Of a stretch of 19,803 bases of DNA, positions 14,404 through 19,803 are shown piece after piece. The stretch is from Lentisphaerota bacterium. Its GTDB lineage: Bacteria; Verrucomicrobiota; Kiritimatiellia; UBA8416; JAFGIZ01. The position numbers were made by a program, and so were the translations under genes. The stretch spans positions 1 to 19,803 of the forward strand of contig JAFGIZ010000218.1 in assembly GCA_016929365.1 (NCBI GenBank), written 5' to 3'. The number at the start of each line of letters is the position of its first letter. Position 1 is the stretch's first letter. The notes under the pieces were generated by a model. That model searched no databases. It was not told the origin of the DNA and saw only the letters and a list, made by a program, of their open reading frames with translations.

Positions 14404-15480
14404 TCAGGCGGCGCCGTACGCGCGGCAGGCCTCGACGAAGGCCAGGACGTTCTCGATCGGCACTTCGGGCTCGAGCACGTGCGTCGGGGAGAGGATCAAG
14501 GCCCCGTCCCCGCCCAGGGTCTTCACCCGTTCGCGCACGCAGGCCCGAACGTCGTCCGGCGTGCCGAACGGCATCGTCGTCTGCGTGCCGATCGTGCCGT
14601 CCATGACCAGGCGCGAACCGTAACGCCGTTTGACCGCCTGCAGGTCGATGCACTCCGGCTGCAGCGGATTGAGAATGTCCACCCCGATCTCGATCAGCTC
14701 GTCGATGATGTCCGTGATGTTGCCGTCCGAGTGGTACCAGATCCGGATGTCGGGATTGACCGTTTTGGCCGCGGCGTAGACCTCGGCCCACTTGGTCTTC
14801 ATGAACTCGCGCCACATGTCCTTCGAAAACATCAACGCGTTCTGGTTGGCCACGTCGTCGCCCGTGCGCAGCATGTCCGCACCGGCCTCGGCCGCCGCCA
14901 CCGCGATTCGCTTGTTGCGCTCCTTGTAGTAGTCGAGGATGAAGTGCGGAGTCTCCGGTTCACCGATCATGTCCATCAGGAAAGGCTCGTACCCGCGGAC
15001 CTGCCACGCGGATTCGTACATGTGGCCGATGGCCCCGACCGCTACCGCGCCCGCGGCGTGCGCGTCCCGGACCGCCTTCGGGAAATGCGCAGTGCCCCAC
15101 CGGTTCCAGTCGTTCCACGGATACGCTGCCTTGATCTCGTCGAAACGCACGGCATGGCGCAGGGGCGATACCCGGTGCGTGAAATGATACGTATCGGTCG
15201 GCACGTGCAGACAGCCGTTCGCATCGTACCGGCAGCCCGGCGGCTGCTCCACGTCTTCGAAGAAGACGGACCAGTCCGGCTCCCGCCAACCGGCCGGCGG
15301 CTCCAGTGTAATCCCGGCCTCCCGCAGCCCTCCGAAATGCGTTCTTAAATCAGCCGCCCCGTCAAGCCCCTCGCGCTCGCGCACGCGCCGCTCGAGGTCC
15401 GGCGTAAAGTTCAGATAATACAGCAGGCGGTCGGGCCGCCGGTGTTGTGTCGTGGCGTGAAAGCGCTCAAGATCGTTCAC
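14404..15480 (-). CDS. Uroporphyrinogen decarboxylase (URO-D) family protein with HxD in place of HxC
   Basis: The GTG start at 15480 is chosen because AAGGAG lies 6-7 bp upstream; the frame is open back to 15564 but those codons contain the promoter. The 358-residue product is a URO-D superfamily TIM barrel: AVAVGAIGHMYESAW, the TGDDVANQNALMFS segment, IWYHSDGNITDIIDELIE, LNPLQPE and GTIGTQTTMPFGT, ending with a P-IENVLAFVEAC helix. Where the other URO-D protein of this unit has HSCG, this one has HSDG, so the zinc-thiol site of MtaA-type enzymes is absent. It may use another metal ligand set or another reaction. It is the first gene of the sulfatase unit and is divergent from the ROK gene with a 166-bp shared control region. 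Family certain, reaction unknown. Confidence 0.9.
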   Translation of the reverse strand: MNDLERFHATTQHRRPDRLLYYLNFTPDLERRVREREGLDGAADLRTHFGGLREAGITLEPPAGWREPDWSVFFEDVEQPPGCRYDANGCLHVPTDTYHFTHRVSPLRHAVRFDEIKAAYPWNDWNRWGTAHFPKAVRDAHAAGAVAVGAIGHMYESAWQVRGYEPFLMDMIGEPETPHFILDYYKERNKRIAVAAAEAGADMLRTGDDVANQNALMFSKDMWREFMKTKWAEVYAAAKTVNPDIRIWYHSDGNITDIIDELIEIGVDILNPLQPECIDLQAVKRRYGSRLVMDGTIGTQTTMPFGTPDDVRACVRERVKTLGGDGALILSPTHVLEPEVPIENVLAFVEACRAYGAA

Positions 15481-15507
15481 AAATCTCTCCTTCCTCTGTG
15501 CAGGCGT

Positions 15508-15535
15508 ACTGTATGTTAAATGCTCCGGATTGCAA
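15508..15535 (-). promoter_or_regulatory. Candidate promoter of the URO-D/sulfatase unit
   Basis: On the minus strand TTGCAA (15530-15535) and TACAGT (15508-15513) are spaced 16 bp, about 28 bp before the GTG start. The divergent ROK gene begins at 15647; the AT-rich stretch 15581-15620 between them (CGATT ... AATCG inverted pair) is a possible ROK operator. Confidence 0.4.
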
Positions 15536-15646
15536 CCCCGGTTCGCCGGCCGAAAAATGCCCATATTGCGGTTGTCCGGTTCGATTTTTTTTGTTAAGGG
15601 TCATTAATCGGATAAATGCAATGCGCCGCAGGCGCGGGGGGCAGGC

Positions 15647-16836
15647 ATGAAGAAGCGTAAAAAAGGCAAGCCGGTACGGAAAAAAAAGGCCGTTATCGCC
15701 GATGTCGAGGGCATGCTGATCAAACACGTGCGCGCCAGCGGCGGTATTTCGCGTATCGAATTATCCAAGGCCATGAATCTGTCCGCGTCCACGATCGGGA
15801 TTTACGTGGAGCGGCTTCTGCACGAGGGCATCCTCCGGGAGGGCCGGAAAGACTTTCCTGCACGGGGACGCCCCCGCACGTTTCTCCATCCCAATCCCAG
15901 GGCCGGTTATTTCATCGGCGTGGACTTTCATGGCGAGGAGATTCTCACGGTCAGCGTGGATGCGATCAGCAGGTTGTCCGCCGGACACGCACCCCGCTGC
16001 ATCCCGGGGACTCCCCGCCCGACGTGCTGCGCAAACTTGAATCGGCCATAGCCGGCGTCTGGCCGGATCAGAAAACACCGCCGGTTCTCTCCGTGGGCGT
16101 CGGCTGCCCCGGCCCCGTCGACGTGGAGCAGGGAACGGCCGTGGAGTACCCGTACATCCGGGATTTTCACGATGTCGCGCTGGTGGAACCCCTGGCCGCC
16201 CGTTTCGGTATACCGGTCTACATCGAAAACACGTCCAACACCATGGCGCTGGCCGAGCTCTGGTTCGGCGCGGGCCGCGAATTGCATAACTTCGTCTGTA
16301 TCTGGATCCGGAGCGGAGTCGGCGCGGGACTGATCGTGGACCGGAACCTCTACCGCGGCGTGGCGGACGGCGCCGGCGAGATCGGTCATTGGCGGTGTCC
16401 CGCCCGGGACAGGAACAAAGGGAACGGCGACGCCTGGCGGGAACTCCAGGATACCGCCTCCGTGCGGGCAATCCTGCGCGCGCTGCACCCGGATACGGAA
16501 ACCGCCCCGGCCGCGGAACCCCAGGTGAGCGACGTGCTCGAGGCCTGCCGCCGGGGAGACGCCCAGGCGCTGGACAGTATCCGCGCGGCCGCCGAAAGCC
16601 TGGGCTGGGCCGTGGGACATCTCGGCCTGGTCCTGGCCCCCGAGGCGGTTATCCTGGCCGGACCGCTGACCGAGCTGGGGCCGGTCCTGAGCGAGCCTGT
16701 CGGCCGCATCGTTCAGGATCTGTACGCGGGATGGGATCTACCCATTCCAAAAGTACTGTGCTCCGATCTCGGCCCCTTCAGCGGCGCACTTGGCGCCGCG
16801 GCGCTGGCCGTCGACCGCTGGAAACCCGCGCGCTGA
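15647..16836 (+). pseudogene. ROK-family repressor, split by a frameshift near 15970
   Basis: Two frames together encode one ROK repressor of normal length (about 396 codons). The first (ATG 15647, stop 16051) carries a lysine-rich tail, an MarR-like winged HTH (about 17-70; IELSKAMNLSASTIGIYVERL) and the first ROK strand GYFIGVDFHGEEILTVSVD. The second frame, phase -1, continues sensibly as VVRRTRTPLHPGDSPPDVLR and runs to 16836 with VGVGCPGPVD, YIENTSNTMALAE and GEIGHW. The switch fits a single-base deletion around 15970; no slippery heptamer is seen, so programmed shifting is unlikely, though a sequencing error is possible. The usual ROK zinc motif CxCGxxGCxE after GEIGH is missing (WRCPARDRNKGNGDAW). 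It would have sensed a sugar and repressed the adjacent operons. The second part alone could start at GTG 16024 but lacks DNA binding. Confidence 0.85.
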
Positions 16837-16852
16837 ACGGCGTCCCGCGGAT

Positions 16853-18199
16853 TCACGACGCCGCGGCGCGGTATTGCGGCAGGTATGCCATCTCCGCCTC
16901 CAGCATCTCGTCGATCATGTCCGAGATTTCCCCGGTCGAACAGACCGCCGCGGTCAGCGGGTCCAGCATGGCCGCCTGCTTGAGCGTCTCGCGGCTGCCG
17001 CTGAGCGCCGCCTTCACGGCCAGGCGCTGGACCGCCACCATGGCGTTGCACAGCGCGGCGCACATGTCCGGCAGCGGGCCGAAACGCGGCACGCTCACCC
17101 CGTGCCGGTCCACGTAGCAGGGCGCCTCGACGATGGCGTCGGACGGCAGGTTGCCGATGCAGCCGCGATTGCGGACGTTGAACGTCCCGCGGTACGGCCG
17201 CCCGGTTTCCATGGCTTCAATAATATAGCTGGCGTGCTCGACGCTGCGCGCCTCCGCGTCCAATGGTTTCACGTCGGACTCCGCGAGCTTCGTCAACGAC
17301 GCCCGGTACTCGTCCTGCGCCTTGAGATTCGCCCGGTAGCCGCCCAGCGATATCGCCGACTGGTGGTGCCCTCCGGCGCCTTCCGCAATCCACGCCTCGC
17401 GCAGGTCCGCCCGTTTACGGTACCAGGGCAGCAGCTCGGTTGTGAACCCGTTGCTCTCGGTGTTGAAATAGCCCACGCGTTTCAGTACGTCCAGCCGGCA
17501 CCGTTCGCCCGCGGCCTCTTCGGGATGCGCTTCGAACGCGGCCAAAAGCGCATTGCGCGACACGGGCTTGCCGTCGACGGCGATGCGGGTAAACCAGGAC
17601 AGGTGGTTGACGCCGGCCACCTCGACCGTCAACCGTTCCGCCGGCACGTCCAGCACCTTGCGAATCTGTTCCGTGGTGCCCTGTACCCCGTGGCACAGGC
17701 CCAGCACGTTTACCCCCTCCGCGGCCTCGGCGGCCCAGGTCAGGATCGACATCGGATTGGTATAGTTCAGAAGCCACGCGCCGGGCTTGCCCACCTCGCG
17801 CAAATCCGTGCAGAAGCCGACCAGCGCCGGAACCCCCCGCTGCCCGTAGAGGATACCGCCCGGACCCAGCGTGTCGCCGATGCACTGGTCCACACCGTAC
17901 TTCAGCGGAATCTCGACGTCATGCCGCCACATCTCCAGCCCGCCGACCCGGACGAACGACAGCGCATAGTCCGCGTCCCGCAGCGCCTCGCGGCGGTCGG
18001 TCGAAGCGCCGACCGAATAGGACAGCCCGTGTGCCTTGATTTCCCGGCGGAGCATCTTCGCGCTCAATTCCAGCATCTCCGCGTCGATGTCCGTCAGGCT
18101 GAATTCCGACCCGTCGAGTTCCGGCACGCGCATGATGTCCCGGCAGATCTTCCGGGTGAACTTCATGCTGCCGGCTCCGATAATTGCCATCTTGGCCAT
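16853..18199 (-). CDS. GH4 family NAD-dependent alpha-glycosidase
   Basis: The ATG at 18199 has AGGAG 8 bp upstream. The 448-residue protein is full length for GH4: N-terminal Rossmann NAD site IIGAGSMKFT (6-15), NYTNPM (145-150), LCHGVQGT with metal ligands C169/H170, and GVNHLSWF with H199. GH4 enzymes cleave by transient oxidation using NAD and Mn2+ in the cytoplasm. The CHG-x signature is of the alpha-glucosidase/alpha-glucuronidase type, not CDMP/CNxP phospho-glycosidases, CHSV alpha-galactosidases or CHEV alpha-galacturonases; this grouping is recalled from family knowledge. It lies 60 bp downstream of the isomerase-like gene on the same strand, so they probably act in sequence on imported oligosaccharides. 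The ROK gene converges 16 bp away. Confidence 0.95.
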   Translation of the reverse strand: MAKMAIIGAGSMKFTRKICRDIMRVPELDGSEFSLTDIDAEMLELSAKMLRREIKAHGLSYSVGASTDRREALRDADYALSFVRVGGLEMWRHDVEIPLKYGVDQCIGDTLGPGGILYGQRGVPALVGFCTDLREVGKPGAWLLNYTNPMSILTWAAEAAEGVNVLGLCHGVQGTTEQIRKVLDVPAERLTVEVAGVNHLSWFTRIAVDGKPVSRNALLAAFEAHPEEAAGERCRLDVLKRVGYFNTESNGFTTELLPWYRKRADLREAWIAEGAGGHHQSAISLGGYRANLKAQDEYRASLTKLAESDVKPLDAEARSVEHASYIIEAMETGRPYRGTFNVRNRGCIGNLPSDAIVEAPCYVDRHGVSVPRFGPLPDMCAALCNAMVAVQRLAVKAALSGSRETLKQAAMLDPLTAAVCSTGEISDMIDEMLEAEMAYLPQYRAAAS

Positions 18200-18259
18200 A
18201 CTGTGTTCTCCTGACGTAAATGCCGTACCGGGCAGCGGCCCCTCCGGGTTCGGACGCGT

Positions 18260-19603
18260 TCAGCCGCTGAAGCGCATGCCCGTCTGGCGGGCAAAGCGCC
18301 GGAGCGTGGCCGCATGACGCCCCGGGAACACGGCCACGTGGTGCGGCATCCCTTCGTGCAAAAGGTTCTCGAACCGCTCGCGCACGTTGCCTCCGTCGAT
18401 ACGCGCCAGGCCGTTGTTGCCCATCAGCTCCCGGCGGGGCGGGACCGTCTCCCCTTCCATGACCGCCAGGCGGTACGCGTTGTCGCAGCTCCAGATACGG
18501 AACACCGTCACCGGCAGGCCCGCCTTGAGCGCGCCTTCGATAACCGCCGGTTTCTTGTTGTTGAAATGACGCGCGATGCGCGGCCCGTGCCTGCTGCCGA
18601 CCGGCTCCATCAGGGCCAGCGGGCAGTTGCCCGCGTGCCACAGCGTCACCGTCTCGTCGTCGTGTTCCAGCCAGTCCGACAGGTACCCTGCCGTCCCGAA
18701 GCCCAGCATCGATCCGGCCCACAGGCTCAGCGCCCCGTCCACGTCGCCTTCCGCCGCCACGGGGAAGCCCTCCTCGCCCAGCCGGAACATGCCCAGGTAC
18801 GGCCACTGCCCCGCAAGGCGCGGCAGCTCCGACCAGCACCGGATCGCGGCGGCATCCAGCGTCTCCTCCGCGATAAACTGTTTGAGCGCGAGATACAGCC
18901 GTCCGGCCTGCTCCAGGTCGGCCTCGTCCACGTCCTGCAGGGGCAGGCCCAGCGCCTTGACCGCCTTGACGTCCGCCGCCACGGCGGCCGCATCCAGGCC
19001 GGCCGCGGCGTCGAGATAGTCGTGCAGACCGATATGCCGCAGCTGCAGCCCGAGCTGATCCATGGTCTGCCAGGAGCTGGCGTGCATGTCGATGAACCCG
19101 GGCGCGTGGTACCCGATCAGGCCCAGCTTCCCGCCCCGGATCCGGCCGCAGGCATGGCTGATGCGCACCGCCCCGTCGAGCTGCGCCGCCGTGTCCGCCT
19201 CGCCCGGCATGCCGTAGACCAGTTCGAAGGGCTGCTTCATCAGCCGCAGGGTGGCGCCGAACGTATGCGCCCCCACGAGGCTGCACGAGCTGATCATCGT
19301 CCCGTCCGGATTCTCCGGCGTCGCCCAGAAGATCACCGGCGTCCGCGCGTGCTGCGCAATGGTCACGCCCAGGTTCGCGTCGCTCATCGTCGGCTGCACG
19401 ACAACATACACGTCGACCCCCGCGTCGCCGCATTCCTTCAGCGCTGCCCGCAACGTCAGGTCATCCACGATCCTGACCGTCGGCATGAACAGCTTGAAAA
19501 ACGCGCCCTCCATCTGCGCGATTACCTTCTCGCGAATCCGCGCGCCCCAGTCCGGATCGAATCCCGGGCGCTTCCGTCCCATCACCAGCAATCCCACCTG
19601 CAT
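18260..19603 (-). CDS. L-fucose/L-arabinose isomerase-like protein
   Basis: Two ATGs lie close together: 19612 has AGGAG only 1 bp away, while 19603 has it 10 bp upstream and matches the family start (MQVGLLVMGRKRPGFDPDWG), so 19603 is used. The 447-residue protein has the two alpha/beta domains of the FucI/AraA superfamily: an N-terminal region with VVQPTMSDANLG and PVIFWATPENP, a middle region with GKLGLIGYHAPGFIDMHAS, and a C-terminal region with VAAEGDVDGAL and TLWHAGNCP that likely supplies Glu and His metal ligands. It is shorter than true FucI (about 590) and its substrate is unassigned; ketose-aldose isomerisation of a deoxy sugar or pentose in the cytoplasm is probable. It is the first gene of the unit with GH4. 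Confidence 0.85.
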   Translation of the reverse strand: MQVGLLVMGRKRPGFDPDWGARIREKVIAQMEGAFFKLFMPTVRIVDDLTLRAALKECGDAGVDVYVVVQPTMSDANLGVTIAQHARTPVIFWATPENPDGTMISSCSLVGAHTFGATLRLMKQPFELVYGMPGEADTAAQLDGAVRISHACGRIRGGKLGLIGYHAPGFIDMHASSWQTMDQLGLQLRHIGLHDYLDAAAGLDAAAVAADVKAVKALGLPLQDVDEADLEQAGRLYLALKQFIAEETLDAAAIRCWSELPRLAGQWPYLGMFRLGEEGFPVAAEGDVDGALSLWAGSMLGFGTAGYLSDWLEHDDETVTLWHAGNCPLALMEPVGSRHGPRIARHFNNKKPAVIEGALKAGLPVTVFRIWSCDNAYRLAVMEGETVPPRRELMGNNGLARIDGGNVRERFENLLHEGMPHHVAVFPGRHAATLRRFARQTGMRFSG

Positions 19604-19627
19604 ACGATTCATACTCCTGTTATAGAC

Positions 19628-19645
19628 CGGCAGTCGAAACTGCCG
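19628..19645 (-). other. 5'UTR hairpin with UUCG-type loop
   Basis: On the minus strand CGGCAGT-TTCG-ACTGCCG forms a perfect 7-bp stem with a 4-base loop, between the candidate promoter and the ribosome site of the isomerase-like gene. It could stabilise the mRNA. On the plus strand the same hairpin is followed by CCTTTTTC, so it could also stop antisense transcription. Confidence 0.5.
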
Positions 19646-19671
19646 CCTTTTTCTATTGTTTTGAAACAAGG

Positions 19672-19700
19672 AGTTAAACACAGACGGCCCCTCGTGTCAA
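19672..19700 (-). promoter_or_regulatory. Candidate sigma70-type promoter of isomerase-like/GH4 unit
   Basis: A perfect -35 TTGACA (19695-19700, minus strand) is followed after 17 bp by TTAACT (19672-19677), a weak -10 matching 3 of 6. It lies about 70 bp before the start codon. Beyond it, 19701-19803 shows nothing I can name. Confidence 0.45.
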
Positions 19701-19803
19701 ATGCCCCCGGCATGCGTGTCGTGTTGCGAACAAAGTGGGATTTTTCGGTGCGTTCAAAATGCGAAAAATCACGGGCTGGGCTTCTGATTGCTTCCAGAAG
19801 GCT

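Noticed and set aside
12580..15348. 922-codon plus-strand open frame opposite the sulfatase and URO-D genes
   Set aside because: It spans two well-identified minus-strand genes and their gap, and its product is low-complexity Arg/Ala/Pro-rich; a shadow of GC bias.
16839..16862. Hairpin GGCGTC ... GACGCC between ROK and GH4 as terminator
   Set aside because: The 6-bp stem has a 12-base loop and no following T-run on either strand.
16790..19433. Long frames opposite GH4 and across the isomerase-like gene
   Set aside because: Both overlap firmly identified genes in other frames and show no domain pattern.

Overview
The window is GC-rich, densely coding DNA from a carbohydrate-degrading bacterium. 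The gene mix is large secreted glycosidase-like proteins, a type I sulfatase, two uroporphyrinogen-decarboxylase (URO-D) family proteins, a GH4 glycosidase with a fucose/arabinose-isomerase-like partner, a GntR/LacI hybrid regulator and a ROK regulator. This combination is typical of the PVC group (Kiritimatiellota, Lentisphaerota, Planctomycetota). That placement is an inference from gene content; no rRNA or other marker gene is present.

Layout. (1) 3-2063 (+) is the 3' part of a large glycosidase-like gene. It converges on 2135-5029 (-), a full-length secreted paralogue of it. (2) 5030-5425 is non-coding and carries a dispersed-type inverted repeat. It precedes 5426-6622 (+), a DUF4143-type AAA ATPase that looks like an insertion in a glycosidase region. 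(3) 9768-7177 and 7170-6562 (-) form a two-gene unit: a secreted clan GH-A glycosidase with a CBM9-like C-terminus, followed 6 nt later by a small secreted beta-sandwich protein. (4) 9827-10468 is about 640 bp without a confident gene. It holds a 139-bp gapless imperfect palindrome with a 13/14-bp periodic motif. (5) 10469-11581 (+) is a GntR-HTH/LacI-type regulator. It converges and overlaps with the unit 15480-14404, 14202-12583, 12581-11523 (-): URO-D family protein, sulfatase, URO-D family protein. (6) 15647-16836 (+) is a ROK repressor, divergent from that unit and broken by a frameshift near 15970. (7) 19603-18260 and 18199-16853 (-) are a fucose/arabinose-isomerase-like protein and a GH4 glycosidase, with a recognisable promoter and a 5'UTR hairpin.

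Working together (inference). The secreted GH-A enzyme and the paralogous large proteins would attack an extracellular polysaccharide. The predicted cytoplasmic sulfatase, GH4 enzyme and isomerase-like protein would process imported sulfated oligosaccharides or sugars. The URO-D proteins resemble corrinoid methyltransferases and might act on methylated sugars or other methyl donors. The two regulators are well placed to control these units. No transporter, corrinoid protein or sulfatase-maturing enzyme is present.

No CRISPR array, tRNA, rRNA or transposase was recognised. The most unusual items are the periodic palindrome at 9911-10049, the large-protein paralogue pair, and the signal-less sulfatase held between two URO-D genes.
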